Assembly: GCF_023100685.1 (NCBI RefSeq)
Contig: NZ_CP090064.1
Span: 3,348,001-3,412,000, forward strand
DNA from: Proteus vulgaris
GTDB taxonomy: Bacteria > Pseudomonadota > Gammaproteobacteria > Enterobacterales > Enterobacteriaceae
Direction of reading: 5' to 3'
Length of the DNA: 64,000 nt
This document shows, piece by piece, positions 1 to 8,510 of this stretch. Below the pieces are notes generated by a model. That model saw only the letters and a list, made by a program, of their open reading frames with translations. It did no database searches and was not told the origin of the DNA. Within the stretch, counting starts at the first letter, position 1, and each line of letters starts with the position of its first letter. The position numbers and the translations under genes are program-made.

Positions 1-1
1 A

Positions 2-304
2 GCATTAGATTCAAAAAATGAACAAATAAGCAATGCAACAATATACGAATTTGATATAGACTCACTATCTCTAATATATGCAAACTCAACATCATCAAAC
101 CCAATAATATCTTTAAATTATTATTATTTATATGATTTTAGTTCAAAATCAAAAATAATGATTGACAATTTAATTATTAAAATAAAACAAAGAAATAGCA
201 AGCAAGACGCAACGGAGTTCTTAAACACAATAAATTTAGAAGACTCTCTATTATTCTTATCAGATATAGAGAATGACTTTAAATTATATTTCGACGAATT
301 ATAA
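2..304 (+). CDS. Unknown protein, 3' end only
   Basis: An open frame enters from the left edge and runs about 100 codons to a TAA stop; its start lies outside the window. The protein part is rich in Asn, Ile, Leu, Ser and Asp and ends in LYFDEL. I recognise no domain, signal peptide or membrane segment. The DNA is much more AT-rich than the backbone genes, as is common for island cargo or prophage accessory genes. It ends 46 bases before the methyltransferase remnant on the same strand. No function is proposed. Confidence 0.55.
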   Translation, partial: ALDSKNEQISNATIYEFDIDSLSLIYANSTSSNPIISLNYYYLYDFSSKSKIMIDNLIIKIKQRNSKQDATEFLNTINLEDSLLFLSDIENDFKLYFDEL

Positions 305-350
305 AACCTTACACTATCAGAGGATTTTATATTTAAGTCCAGAGGATATT

Positions 351-823
351 ATGAAACCGATACTTGATATGTGTTGTGGCTCTCGTATGTTTTATTTTGA
401 TAAACAAGATAACCGTGTTTTATTTAATGATATTAGAGCCGAAGAACATATTTTATGTGACGGGAGAATTTTAAATATAACACCAGATATTATTTCTGAT
501 TTTAAAAATCTTCCATTTCCTAATAATACATTTTATCAGGTGCTGTTTGACCTCCTCATTTAATTAGAGTAGGTAAAAATAGCTGGATGTTTAAAAAATA
601 CGGTTCGTTAAATAAAAATTCATGGAAAGAAGATTTAAAAAAAGGATTTACTGAAGCATTTCGTGTGTTAAAGCCAAATGGAACCTTATTGTTTAAGTGG
701 AATGAAACTCAAATACCCGTTAAACAAATATTAGCTTTAACTAATGAAAAACCAACTGCCGTTCAGCGTGTAGGGAAAAACGATAAAACACATTGGATGG
801 CGTTCTATAAAGGAAATCAGTAA
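351..823 (+). pseudogene. Phage-type SAM-dependent methyltransferase, frameshifted
   Basis: Two same-strand frames make one protein if a single base is restored near 550. The first half starts at ATG 351 behind an AGAGGA ribosome site and carries a motif-I-like DMCCGSRMF stretch. It reads FDLLI and stops. In the other frame the same bases read DPPHLIRVGKNSW and run on through RVLKPNGTLLFKW to a stop at 823. DPPH matches the catalytic motif IV of class I DNA methyltransferases. Loss of one C from a CCC run would explain the break. Intact it would be about 158 residues, the size of small phage methyltransferases. Sequencing error cannot be excluded. Confidence 0.75.
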
Positions 824-876
824 ATAATTACCACCAGCATTATTTAAACTGTGTACGGACAGTGTGGAGAGAAAAT

Positions 877-1065
877 ATGTCAGCACTAATAAAATATATA
901 AAAATGAAAGAAATGGTTCAATTGACAGGGAAAAGCAAAACTACGTTATGGAGAATGTATGCAAAGAGAAAGGAATTCCCAAAACCACAAAAAACAAAAG
1001 GTGGTACATTTTTAGGCTGGCCAGAACATGTCTATGAAGAGTGGGTTAGAAGTGAAAAACTGTAA
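877..1065 (+). CDS. AlpA-family phage/island transcriptional regulator
   Basis: A 62-residue DNA-binding protein with a MerR/AlpA-like helix-turn-helix: MVQLTGKSKTTLWRMYAKRK followed by FPKP and a GWPEHVYEEW tail. AlpA proteins activate excision or integrase genes of P4-like elements. ATG 877 is preferred over the in-frame GTG at 862 because GGAGA lies six bases upstream of it. It is the last island gene before the tRNA, 76 bases away. No integrase is visible between it and the tRNA, where P4-like elements often carry one, so the integrase may lie beyond the left edge or be lost. Confidence 0.8.
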   Translation: MSALIKYIKMKEMVQLTGKSKTTLWRMYAKRKEFPKPQKTKGGTFLGWPEHVYEEWVRSEKL

Positions 1066-1088
1066 TGCTAACTTGACCCGTTACTTGA

Positions 1089-1114
1089 CCCGCATCTCTT
1101 GCGGGTTTCTTTTT
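1089..1114 (+). terminator. Rho-independent terminator after the AlpA gene
   Basis: CCCGCA, a five-base loop and TGCGGG are followed by TTTCTTTTT. It lies just downstream of the AlpA-like gene and should end transcription leaving the island. Two copies of ACTTGACCCG (1071-1080 and 1083-1092) lead into the stem. Confidence 0.75.
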
Positions 1115-1141
1115 AAAACCTTGTAACTCATTGATTTTAAA

Positions 1142-1218
1142 TGGTACGCCCTACAGGATTCGAACCTGTGACCTACGGCTTAGAAGGCCGTTGCTCTATC
1201 CAACTGAGCTAAGGGCGC
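1142..1218 (-). tRNA. argU: tRNA-Arg (anticodon UCU)
   Basis: Read on the minus strand, a 77-base cloverleaf runs from GCGCCCTTAGCTCAG through an anticodon loop CTTCTAA (anticodon UCU, reading AGA/AGG) and GGTTCGAATCC to an encoded CCA. The acceptor stem pairs throughout with a G-U first pair. It is next to folD as argU is in E. coli, where its 3' end is the attachment site of prophage DLP12. Here too the 3' end faces the island-like genes at 1-1065. Confidence 0.97.
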
Positions 1219-1264
1219 CTAGAAGAAATTAGACGTCAGCAATCACTGCTGATAACGGGTGTGA

Positions 1265-1292
1265 ATTATACGTTCAACATTCTGAGAGTCAA
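1265..1292 (-). promoter_or_regulatory. Promoter of argU
   Basis: On the minus strand a TTGACT -35 box (1287-1292) and a perfect TATAAT -10 box (1265-1270) are separated by 16 bases. This gives a start about 40 bases upstream of the mature tRNA. Such a strong sigma-70 promoter fits a stable RNA gene. Confidence 0.8.
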
Positions 1293-1408
1293 CGATTTTT
1301 CAACGATATCAAACTATATGGTCAAAATATGGCAAGTATTCGACTGACAGATTGCTCTTGATCTGACAAAATAGAGCAATACCGTAATTGAATAATTTGG
1401 ATGTATAG

Positions 1409-2281
1409 ATGTCAGCAAGAATTATAGATGGGAAATCGATTGCGCAGACCATCAGAAGCGAAGTTGCCGAAAAAGTAAAACAACGTATTAATACAGGAAA
1501 ACGAGCGCCTGGTTTAGCTGTTATTTTAGTGGGTGATAACCCAGCATCACAGATTTATGTCGGAAGTAAACGCCGTGCTTGTGATGAAGTTGGTTTTATT
1601 TCTCGCTCTTATGACTTACCTGATACTACCAGTGAAGCTGATTTATTAAACCTGATCGACCAGCTTAATGAAGATAACACGATTGATGGTATTCTCGTTC
1701 AACTCCCCTTACCTGCCGGAATTGATAACGTTAAAGTACTAGAACGTATTCGCCCAGATAAAGACGTGGATGGTTTTCATCCTTACAATGTTGGTCGCCT
1801 ATGTCAACGTGCACCAAAATTACGCCCTTGTACGCCTCGCGGTATTGTCACACTGCTAGAACGTTGTGATATCCCTATGAATGGTTTAAACGCGGTTATT
1901 ATTGGTGCGTCAAATATTGTGGGTCGTCCAATGAGCCTAGAGCTCTTACTTGCAGGCTGTACAACAACGGTTACTCATCGTTTCACTAAAGATTTACGTT
2001 TTCATGTTGAACACGCTGATCTTGTGGTTGTCGCGGTAGGTAAACCTAACTTTATCCCCGGTGAATGGATTAAACCTGGTGCCATTGTCATTGATGTCGG
2101 TATTAACCGCCTTGAAAGTGGTAAAGTGGTGGGCGATGTTGAATTTGAAGTCGCTTCACAACGCGCAGGTTGGATTTCGCCAGTCCCAGGTGGTGTCGGT
2201 CCAATGACTGTTGCCACACTTATTCAAAACACTTTACAAGCATGTGAAGAGTATCACGATCCTGAAACAGGAAATAATTAA
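1409..2281 (+). CDS. folD: Bifunctional methylenetetrahydrofolate dehydrogenase/cyclohydrolase FolD
   Basis: FolD interconverts 5,10-methylene-, methenyl- and 10-formyl-tetrahydrofolate in the cytosol, supplying one-carbon units for purines and fMet. The 290-residue length is normal. Visible hallmarks are [11 protein letters not shown] with the catalytic lysine near residue 54, [26 protein letters not shown] and the NADP-binding [11 protein letters not shown]. The C-terminal [10 protein letters not shown] signature is intact. ybcJ follows after three bases, so the two are probably co-transcribed, as in E. coli. Confidence 0.97.
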   Translation: MSARIIDGKSIAQTIRSEVAEKVKQRINTGKRAPGLAVILVGDNPASQIYVGSKRRACDEVGFISRSYDLPDTTSEADLLNLIDQLNEDNTIDGILVQLPLPAGIDNVKVLERIRPDKDVDGFHPYNVGRLCQRAPKLRPCTPRGIVTLLERCDIPMNGLNAVIIGASNIVGRPMSLELLLAGCTTTVTHRFTKDLRFHVEHADLVVVAVGKPNFIPGEWIKPGAIVIDVGINRLESGKVVGDVEFEVASQRAGWISPVPGGVGPMTVATLIQNTLQACEEYHDPETGNN

Positions 2282-2284
2282 TCA

Positions 2285-2497
2285 ATGGAAACATTTCAAT
2301 TAGATGGGCACGACTATGTCGAGCTTTGTGATTTATTAAAACTTCAAGGTTGGACAGAAAGCGGTGCTGCTGCTAAAAGTGTCATTGCTGAAGGCTTAGT
2401 TAGCGTTGATGGCATAGTTGAAACCCGTAAGCGTTGTAAAATCGTTGATGGAAAAATTGTCACCTTTGGTGAGTTCTCGGTCAGTGTCAGCAAATAA
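2285..2497 (+). CDS. ybcJ: S4-domain RNA-binding protein YbcJ
   Basis: A 70-residue protein that is almost entirely one S4 RNA-binding domain: FQLDGHDYVELCDLLK, GAAAKSVIAEGLVSVDG, ETRKRCKI. YbcJ of E. coli is a small S4 protein of the same size whose RNA target is unclear. The neighbour relation with folD is conserved. The ATG follows the folD stop within four bases and a terminator follows, so it is the last gene of a two-gene unit. Confidence 0.92.
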   Translation: METFQLDGHDYVELCDLLKLQGWTESGAAAKSVIAEGLVSVDGIVETRKRCKIVDGKIVTFGEFSVSVSK

Positions 2498-2517
2498 TCA
2501 GCAAGTCAGTTAAAATT

Positions 2518-2553
2518 AAAAAGTGCTGCTACCCTAAGTGGCACTTTTTTTCT
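2518..2553 (+). terminator. Terminator of folD-ybcJ
   Basis: AAAAAGTGC pairs with GCACTTTTT across a 14-base loop, with the T-run continuing as TTTTTTTC. It is 20 bases after the ybcJ stop. Confidence 0.8.
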
Positions 2554-2885
2554 TTTGAACACTTTTCTTCTTTTTTCCTCTGTTTTTCCTTATTTAATCA
2601 TCTTTAAAAAAAAGAGATAATCATAACTAATTGAATTAAAATCAAAATAACAAATTTAGTTTAATTTAATTAAATTCAAATCATTATTTTTAGGTATATC
2701 TCTTGGTATAATCTCTCCTAGATGTTCAGCACATTATACATTTCATCAAGAAATAGATAAAAAAAACTATGTAAGTTATTATTTTATATATAAATAATAC
2801 TTTTTAACCATTACTGTAAAACTTCAGCAACAAACCTTTTTGCTGACACTTTTTACTCATTTGTTCATGTTTAAATGCACTAAAA
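2554..2885. other. AT-rich spacer upstream of fruK
   Basis: No convincing gene is present. There is an isolated TATAAT at 2707-2712 and a small hairpin at 2824-2846 (TCAGCAA/TTGCTGA) followed by CACTTTTTAC. Together these could bound a short transcript of roughly 130 bases, but no -35 box or conserved RNA is recognised. Confidence 0.4.
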
Positions 2886-2901
2886 TGTGATTTAGATCTA
2901 A
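2886..2901 (+). promoter_or_regulatory. Possible CRP site upstream of fruK
   Basis: TGTGA, six bases, TCTAA is a good left half and partial right half of the CRP consensus. Its centre is about 73 bases upstream of the predicted start of the promoter at 2933-2960, a reasonable activator position. The imperfect right half keeps confidence low. Confidence 0.4.
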
Positions 2902-2932
2902 TTTATTTCTACTTTTATTAGGCAAAAGAACA

Positions 2933-2975
2933 TTGTTTGTACTAAATTACACGCTATAATTTGAAACGATTCAGC
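2933..2975 (+). promoter_or_regulatory. fruK promoter with Cra (FruR) operator
   Basis: TTGTTT (2933-2938), 16 bases and a perfect TATAAT (2955-2960) form a promoter. Immediately downstream at 2962-2975 is TGAAACGATTCAGC, the reverse complement of the Cra consensus GCTGAAtCGTTTCA. The operator covers the start site, so Cra would repress until fructose 1-phosphate accumulates, as at the E. coli fruBKA promoter. Site function is inferred from sequence only. Confidence 0.85.
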
Positions 2976-3047
2976 CCAATGATACAATCTTAGTTGTTAT
3001 TTTGTGATATTTAGATCTTTTTTGCCCTTCATCTAACAGGAGATTTT

Positions 3048-3137
3048 ATGCTCGGCCTACCCACTCAAGGTATCTCTATCATTGCTAAACAACAGCAAAA
3101 AATGATGCCTATTCTTTTATTTAAGGTAAGGAACTAG
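3048..3137 (+). CDS. 29-residue leader ORF, possible fruB remnant
   Basis: ATG 3048 stands behind AGGAGA with good spacing and reads 29 codons to a TAG one base before the fruK start. The first residues, MLGLPTQGISIIAKQQQK, align without gaps to the start of E. coli FruB as I recall it (M..L..Q.I....K...K, six of eighteen). FruB is normally encoded directly upstream of fruK. The simplest reading is an internally deleted fruB that keeps its ribosome site and couples translation into fruK. An unrelated leader peptide is the alternative. Confidence 0.45.
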   Translation: MLGLPTQGISIIAKQQQKMMPILLFKVRN

Positions 3138-3138
3138 C

Positions 3139-4080
3139 ATGAAACGCAGAGTTGCGACCATCACACTTAACCCTGCTTATGATCTTGTTGGTTTAAGTAA
3201 TCCTATTGAACTTGGTGAAGTTAATCGTGTTAAAACAGCAGGCTTTCATGCTGCTGGTAAAGGTATTAACGTTGCTAAAGTCTTAAAAAGTCTCGGCGTT
3301 GATGTCACTGTTGGTGGATTTTTAGGTAAAGAAAATCAAGATGGGTTTCAAAAAGAGTTTAGTGATTCAGGTATTGCAAACCGTTTTCAAATGGTTGAAG
3401 GCCGTACTCGCATAAATGTGAAACTTACTGAGCCTAATGGCAAAGTCACTGATTTTAATTTTTCTGGTTTTGAAATTACAAAACAAGATTGGACTCGTTT
3501 CGTGAATGACACACTAAGCTGGGCTGGTCAGTTTGATATGATCTGTGTCAGTGGTAGTGTACCTTCAAGTGTTGATCTTAATGATTTCACTGCATGGATG
3601 ACTCGTTTACGCAGTGAATGCATGTGTTTGATCTTTGACAGTAGTCGAGATGCTTTTGTCGCAGGATTAAAAGCCTCTCCTTGGCTTGTTAAACCTAATC
3701 ATCATGAATTAGAAATTTGGGCTGGCCGGCCTTTACCTGAACTTTCTGATGTTGTACAAGCAGCCCAAGCATTACGCCAACAAGGTATTGCTCACGTTGT
3801 TATTTCATTAGGTGAGCAAGGTGCAATGTGGGTAAATGCATCTGGCGCATGGATGGCAACGCCTCCTAAATGTAATGTTGTCAGCACTGTAGGTGCCGGT
3901 GATTCTATGGTTGGCGGCCTAATTTATGGACTGATGATGAGACAAACTAGTGAGCATACATTACGTCTTGCAACTGCCGTTTCTGCTCTTGCAGTAAGTC
4001 AGACCAATGTTGGTATTCGTGACCGTGAACAATTGGCAAAAATGATGGCAGAAGTAGAATTAACTCCTCTAAAATTATAA
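3139..4080 (+). CDS. fruK: 1-phosphofructokinase FruK
   Basis: FruK phosphorylates fructose 1-phosphate to fructose 1,6-bisphosphate with ATP in the cytosol. The 313 residues follow E. coli FruK closely from RRVATITLNPAYDLVG onward. They include the PfkB signatures GLHAAGKGINVAK-like (here GFHAAGKGINVAK) and the C-terminal VSTVGAGDSMVGG with the catalytic Asp. It is preceded by a short ORF rather than fruB and is not followed by fruA, so the usual fruBKA operon is reduced to fruK here. The Cra-type promoter at 2933 should control it. Confidence 0.95.
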   Translation: MKRRVATITLNPAYDLVGLSNPIELGEVNRVKTAGFHAAGKGINVAKVLKSLGVDVTVGGFLGKENQDGFQKEFSDSGIANRFQMVEGRTRINVKLTEPNGKVTDFNFSGFEITKQDWTRFVNDTLSWAGQFDMICVSGSVPSSVDLNDFTAWMTRLRSECMCLIFDSSRDAFVAGLKASPWLVKPNHHELEIWAGRPLPELSDVVQAAQALRQQGIAHVVISLGEQGAMWVNASGAWMATPPKCNVVSTVGAGDSMVGGLIYGLMMRQTSEHTLRLATAVSALAVSQTNVGIRDREQLAKMMAEVELTPLKL

Positions 4081-4316
4081 GTAATAATACCAGTGGTATA
4101 TCGAATGATATTAAATAGAGTTACCACTGTTCCAATTAAATATATTAATATCATATTTATAGAAACTCTAAAATAGAATCTCTTAAATTGATTAATATTT
4201 ACTTATTATTAAATCAAACTTTATTTTTTCTATTTATTCGATAAACTTCACTTTAATAAAAGTTAATAAAGATATTCTAAAGCTAATAAAAACTTATTTT
4301 GTTTTTAGGAGAAATT

Positions 4317-4760
4317 ATGGAAAGGCCCATAGTACTTTTATGGATCCAAGTTATTTCAGTACTATTTTTAGGTATAAGTTTGTTTATATTGGTTGCTGGA
4401 GCACCGATTTATTTATTAGCAATGGCGATGGGCGGTGGTCAAACGATGCTTCTAGGCCTATTTATTATGCTGTGCCTGATTATTACAATGATAATACAAG
4501 TTATTGCATGGATAAAACTCGCAAGAAACAGTAAAAATGCTTACTCTTTTCTAAAAATATCATGGGTATGCTTATCTATTTCGCTATTTTTTATACTAAG
4601 TGTTTCGATGTCATTAACCAATATGTCTGAATTTGGTTTTGTTGCTTTTTCTATTATAGTTATCTTAACTCATAGACTCTTTTTTTCTGAGAATGTCATA
4701 AATTATTTTAAAGACAAACAAAAAGATAATGAAAGAGAAACCAGTATTATTAGTCAATAA
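4317..4760 (+). CDS. Small multi-pass membrane protein of unknown function
   Basis: A 147-residue hydrophobic protein with about four predicted membrane helices (near residues 7-30, 38-62, 75-95 and 100-120) and a charged C-terminal tail KDKQKDNERE. ATG 4317 is chosen because AGGAG lies six bases upstream; an upstream TTG has no such support. No family is recognised. It stands alone between fruK and the convergent cysS, on very AT-rich DNA, and is not part of the E. coli arrangement, so it may be a lineage-specific insertion. Confidence 0.7.
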   Translation: MERPIVLLWIQVISVLFLGISLFILVAGAPIYLLAMAMGGGQTMLLGLFIMLCLIITMIIQVIAWIKLARNSKNAYSFLKISWVCLSISLFFILSVSMSLTNMSEFGFVAFSIIVILTHRLFFSENVINYFKDKQKDNERETSIISQ

Positions 4761-4784
4761 ATAAAATACTAAATAATAAATAGC

Positions 4785-4820
4785 AAAAAAATATCGGATA
4801 ATAAATATCCGATATTTTTT
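4785..4820. terminator. Bidirectional terminator between the membrane protein and cysS
   Basis: AAAAAATATCGGAT pairs with ATCCGATATTTTTT around a short AT loop. The A-run and T-run on the two sides let it serve both convergent genes. Confidence 0.85.
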
Positions 4821-4857
4821 AGAAACACGTATTAAGTGTAATGGTACGTTAATTATA

Positions 4858-6249
4858 TTAATTATTACGGCGCCAAGTTGTACCTTGAGGGCCATCTTCT
4901 AACACAATTCCCATCGCAGTTAATGCATCACGCGCGACATCGGCTGCAGCCCAATCTTTATTTTTACGTGCATCGTTACGTTGTTGAATTAAAGTTTCAA
5001 TTTTTTCAACTTCACCAGCATCGTCTGCTTTAGCACTACTTTGTAAAAAGGCTTCCGGATCTTGCTCTAACAGACCTAATACTTTAGCTAATTTGCGTAA
5101 CACCGCAGCTAAACCATTAGCTTTATTCATATCCACGCTTTTTAAGCGATTTACTTCCCGCGCTAAATCAAATAATACTGAATACGCTTCTGGTGTATTG
5201 AAGTCATCATTCATTGCTTCTATAAACAGTGCTTCAAACGCTTCGCCGCCAATAGGTTGTGCATTAGCATCAGTACCACGTAATGACGTATAGAGACGCT
5301 CTAAAGCGGTACGTGCTTGTTTTAGATTTTCTTCTGTGTAGTTAAGCTGGCTACGATAATGACCGGATAATAAGAAATAACGTACCGTTTCAGCATCGTA
5401 ATAAGCTAATACATCACGAATGGTGAAAAAGTTATTAAGTGACTTAGACATTTTTTCTTTGTCTACCATCACCATACCTGAATGCATCCAGTAATTTACA
5501 TACGGGCCATCATGAGCACAGGTTGATTGAGCAATTTCATTTTCATGGTGTGGGAACATTAAATCTGAACCACCACCATGAATATCAAAATGGTGTCCTA
5601 ACTCTTTACCGTTCATTGCAGAACATTCAATATGCCAACCAGGACGACCGGCTCCCCATGGAGACTCCCAGCTTGGCTCACCCGGCTTAGACATTTTCCA
5701 TAAAACGAAGTCCATAGGATTACGTTTCACATTAGCCACTTCAACACGAGCACCTGCTTGCAGTTGTTCTAAATCTTGACGAGAAAGCAACCCATAATCA
5801 GGATCGGTATCAATCGCAAACATAACGTCACCGTTTTCAGCAACATAAGCATGGTCACGTTTGATTAACGCTTCCGTTAATTCAATGATTTCAGCAATAT
5901 GATGTGTCGCACGAGGCTCTGAATCAGGGCGAGCAATATTTAATGCATCAAAATCTTTATGCATTTCAGCTAACATGCGAGTTGTTAATTGCTCACACGT
6001 TTCATTGTTCTCGATCGCACGTTTGATGATTTTATCATCCACATCCGTTACGTTACGCACATAATTAACGTCATAGCCTAAATAACGCAGATAACGGGTT
6101 ATGGCATCAAAAGCCACAAATGTACGTCCATGACCAATATGGCACAGGTCATAAATAGTGATGCCACACACGTACATACCTATTTTCCCTGCATGGATAG
6201 GTTTAAATTCTTCTTTTTGGCGAGTGAGAGTATTAAAAATCTTTAGCAT
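4858..6249 (-). CDS. cysS: Cysteinyl-tRNA synthetase CysS
   Basis: CysS is the class I synthetase that charges tRNA-Cys in the cytosol. The 463 residues show Cys28 in YVCGIT (a zinc ligand), the HIGH signature at 37-40, the second zinc region GWHIECSAM with HHENE downstream, and the KMSKSLNN loop. The start [15 protein letters not shown] matches E. coli CysS. It is divergent from ppiB across a 375-base spacer, as in E. coli. Confidence 0.97.
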   Translation of the reverse strand: MLKIFNTLTRQKEEFKPIHAGKIGMYVCGITIYDLCHIGHGRTFVAFDAITRYLRYLGYDVNYVRNVTDVDDKIIKRAIENNETCEQLTTRMLAEMHKDFDALNIARPDSEPRATHHIAEIIELTEALIKRDHAYVAENGDVMFAIDTDPDYGLLSRQDLEQLQAGARVEVANVKRNPMDFVLWKMSKPGEPSWESPWGAGRPGWHIECSAMNGKELGHHFDIHGGGSDLMFPHHENEIAQSTCAHDGPYVNYWMHSGMVMVDKEKMSKSLNNFFTIRDVLAYYDAETVRYFLLSGHYRSQLNYTEENLKQARTALERLYTSLRGTDANAQPIGGEAFEALFIEAMNDDFNTPEAYSVLFDLAREVNRLKSVDMNKANGLAAVLRKLAKVLGLLEQDPEAFLQSSAKADDAGEVEKIETLIQQRNDARKNKDWAAADVARDALTAMGIVLEDGPQGTTWRRNN

Positions 6250-6624
6250 CGGTGGACGTTCCCGTTTTCAACTGTACGTGTTTATTACGTTTTTATATAA
6301 AAGAAAATAACGACTACTATAGCACGATATTAATTAGGATATTGGATCTTGGAAACAAAGCAAACTCAAGATCTACGCTATTATATTACTCTGCTTAGCC
6401 CTTATTTTCACTGTTCAATCGTTGATAGTGAACAATCAAACTTATGTTATTAAGCTAAATTTTGGCGAAAAGTGTTTTTTCCCTATTTTATATGCCCGTT
6501 TAATTAGAAAAACCGCGCAAAAAAAAGATGAATACTGACTAAATAAGGCAACTGTGATATAAAAAACGGGACTATTGTTTATGCCCAAATCTGGGTAAAG
6601 CTAAAATTATATTAGGATCTGAAT
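6250..6624. other. Divergent spacer between cysS and ppiB
   Basis: This spacer must hold the promoters of both genes. A TATAAA-like element near 6558 is a candidate -10 for ppiB. I see no strong palindrome, small gene or RNA. Confidence 0.5.
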
Positions 6625-7119
6625 ATGGTTACTTTTCATACCAATTACGGCGATATCGTGATTAATACATTTGCAGACAAAGCGCCTGCAACCGTAGAAA
6701 ATTTTTTAGACTACTGTAAAGAAGGATTCTACGATAACACTATCTTCCACCGTGTCATCAATGGCTTTATGATCCAAGGTGGTGGTTTTGAACCTGGTAT
6801 GAACCAAAAAGCAACCAAAGCACCTGTTAGAAACGAAGCAAACAATGGACTTGCAAATAATCGTGGTACATTAGCAATGGCTCGTACTAACGATCCACAT
6901 TCCGCGACTGCACAATTTTTTATCAACGTTGCAGATAACGATTTCTTAAACTTCCGTGCTGAAAACGCAAATGGTTGGGGATATTGTGTCTTCGCTGAAG
7001 TTGTTGAAGGCATGGATGTTGTTGATAAAATTAAAGCTGTTTCCACAGGTCGTAGCGGTTTCCACCAAGATGTTCCTCGTGAAGATATCATCATTAAAAG
7101 TGTAACGGTTAGCGAATAA
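6625..7119 (+). CDS. ppiB: Cytosolic peptidyl-prolyl cis-trans isomerase PpiB
   Basis: A cyclophilin that catalyses prolyl isomerisation during folding. It has 164 residues, exactly the usual PpiB length, and no signal peptide, which separates it from periplasmic PpiA. Cyclophilin motifs are [14 protein letters not shown] (catalytic Arg in FHRV), [17 protein letters not shown] and the conserved Trp region [13 protein letters not shown]. lpxH starts 12 bases downstream, so the two are probably co-transcribed. Confidence 0.96.
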   Translation: MVTFHTNYGDIVINTFADKAPATVENFLDYCKEGFYDNTIFHRVINGFMIQGGGFEPGMNQKATKAPVRNEANNGLANNRGTLAMARTNDPHSATAQFFINVADNDFLNFRAENANGWGYCVFAEVVEGMDVVDKIKAVSTGRSGFHQDVPREDIIIKSVTVSE

Positions 7120-7131
7120 GCATTACTCTTT

Positions 7132-7854
7132 ATGTGTACGCTTTTTATTGCAGACCTGCATTTAAGTGAACATGAACCGGCAATCACTGCCGGTTTTCTT
7201 CGCTTTCTAAAAGAGCAAGCCATTCATGCTAAAGCGCTCTATATCTTAGGCGATTTTTTTGATTTTTGGATAGGTGACGATGATCCTAATCCATTACATC
7301 AACAAATTGCTCAAGCACTAATGACACTAAAAAATGCGGGTATTCCCTGTTATTTTATTCATGGAAATCGTGATTTTTTAATTGGCTCTCGTTTTGCAAA
7401 AGAGAGTGGTATCACTCTACTTCCTCAAGAAAAAGTGCTCGAAATAGAGAAACATCGCATCCTAGTTTTGCATGGTGATACACTTTGTACGGATGATGAA
7501 TCGTATCAACGTTACCGTAAAAAAGTGCATAATAAATTTATCCAGCGCCTATTCTTATTACTGCCTCTATTTATTAGACTGCGTATCGCTGACAAAATGC
7601 GATCACGTAGCCAGCACGAAAATCAGTACAAATCAGATGCCATTATGGATGTTAACCCTCAGGCTGTGATTGATACTTTTAAACACTTCAATACAGAATG
7701 GATGATCCACGGCCATACGCATCGTCCGGCAATTCATACCGTCAACATTGATGATAAAACACATTACCGTGGTGTATTAGGCGCTTGGCATACCGAAGGT
7801 TCTATGTTTAAAGTCACCGCTGAAAAAATAGAACTGATCCATTTTCCCTTTTAA
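7132..7854 (+). CDS. lpxH: UDP-2,3-diacylglucosamine diphosphatase LpxH
   Basis: LpxH hydrolyses UDP-2,3-diacylglucosamine to lipid X and UMP, an essential lipid A step at the inner membrane face. The 240-residue protein has all calcineurin-like metal motifs: ADLHLSE (Asp8, His10), [23 protein letters not shown] and HGHTHRP. The gene order ppiB-lpxH matches E. coli. Its ATG is 12 bases after the ppiB stop. Confidence 0.96.
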   Translation: MCTLFIADLHLSEHEPAITAGFLRFLKEQAIHAKALYILGDFFDFWIGDDDPNPLHQQIAQALMTLKNAGIPCYFIHGNRDFLIGSRFAKESGITLLPQEKVLEIEKHRILVLHGDTLCTDDESYQRYRKKVHNKFIQRLFLLLPLFIRLRIADKMRSRSQHENQYKSDAIMDVNPQAVIDTFKHFNTEWMIHGHTHRPAIHTVNIDDKTHYRGVLGAWHTEGSMFKVTAEKIELIHFPF

Positions 7855-7897
7855 GTTGCTTCACTTATTTTCTCTATAAAAAGCCTTTTTTTTCTTT

Positions 7898-7913
7898 ACG
7901 CAAACGTTTTCCT
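7898..7913 (+). promoter_or_regulatory. PurR box upstream of purEK
   Basis: ACGCAAACGTTTTCCT matches 14 of 16 positions of the PurR consensus ACGCAAACGTTTGCGT. It is 76 bases upstream of the purE start. Purine repression of purEK is well known in E. coli. Confidence 0.85.
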
Positions 7914-7988
7914 TGGCGTGTTAGCGTGATACTATCATTCTCAATTTATTAGGCTATATCCGTTTATACTTACAGGAGCAGTTAAGTA

Positions 7989-8510
7989 ATGTCTTCTCAC
8001 GTTGGTCTAAATACCGCTATTCCTCGTATCGCCATTGTAATGGGATCTAAAAGTGACTGGGCAACCATGTCTCATGCCGCTGATGTATTAGATACACTAC
8101 ACATTCCTTACCATGTTGAGATTGTCTCTGCGCACCGTACCCCTGATAAGTTATTTAGTTTTGCTGAAAAAGCAAAAAGTAATGGCTTTGATGTCATTAT
8201 TGCTGGTGCTGGAGGAGCAGCTCATTTACCAGGAATGCTTGCAGCTAAAACATTAGTACCTGTATTCGGTGTCCCTGTTCAAAGTGCGGCATTAAGCGGT
8301 GTTGATAGCCTCTATTCAATCGTACAAATGCCAAAAGGTATTCCAGTAGGAACCTTAGCGATTGGTAAAGCAGGTGCTGCCAATGCGGCTTTATTAGCAG
8401 CCCAAGTTTTGGCGTTACATTCTCCTGCTATTTTAGATGCACTGACTACATGGCGCACAGCACAAACCGACGATGTATTAAATAACCCAGATCCAAGAGA
8501 GGCACTATGA
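7989..8510 (+). CDS. purE: N5-carboxyaminoimidazole ribonucleotide mutase PurE
   Basis: PurE moves the carboxylate of N5-CAIR to give CAIR in purine synthesis, working with PurK. The protein has 173 residues with the active-site GSKSDWATM loop, SAHRTPD and [11 protein letters not shown]. The start follows CAGGAG with normal spacing. Its TGA stop overlaps the ATG of purK by four bases, so translation is coupled. Confidence 0.97.
   Translation: MSSHVGLNTAIPRIAIVMGSKSDWATMSHAADVLDTLHIPYHVEIVSAHRTPDKLFSFAEKAKSNGFDVIIAGAGGAAHLPGMLAAKTLVPVFGVPVQSAALSGVDSLYSIVQMPKGIPVGTLAIGKAGAANAALLAAQVLALHSPAILDALTTWRTAQTDDVLNNPDPREAL

Noticed and set aside
6729..7223. 164-codon open frame on the minus strand opposite ppiB and lpxH
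   Set aside because: It is the mirror of well-conserved ppiB; its translation is rich in Ser/Pro/Arg with no family likeness and it has no ribosome site.
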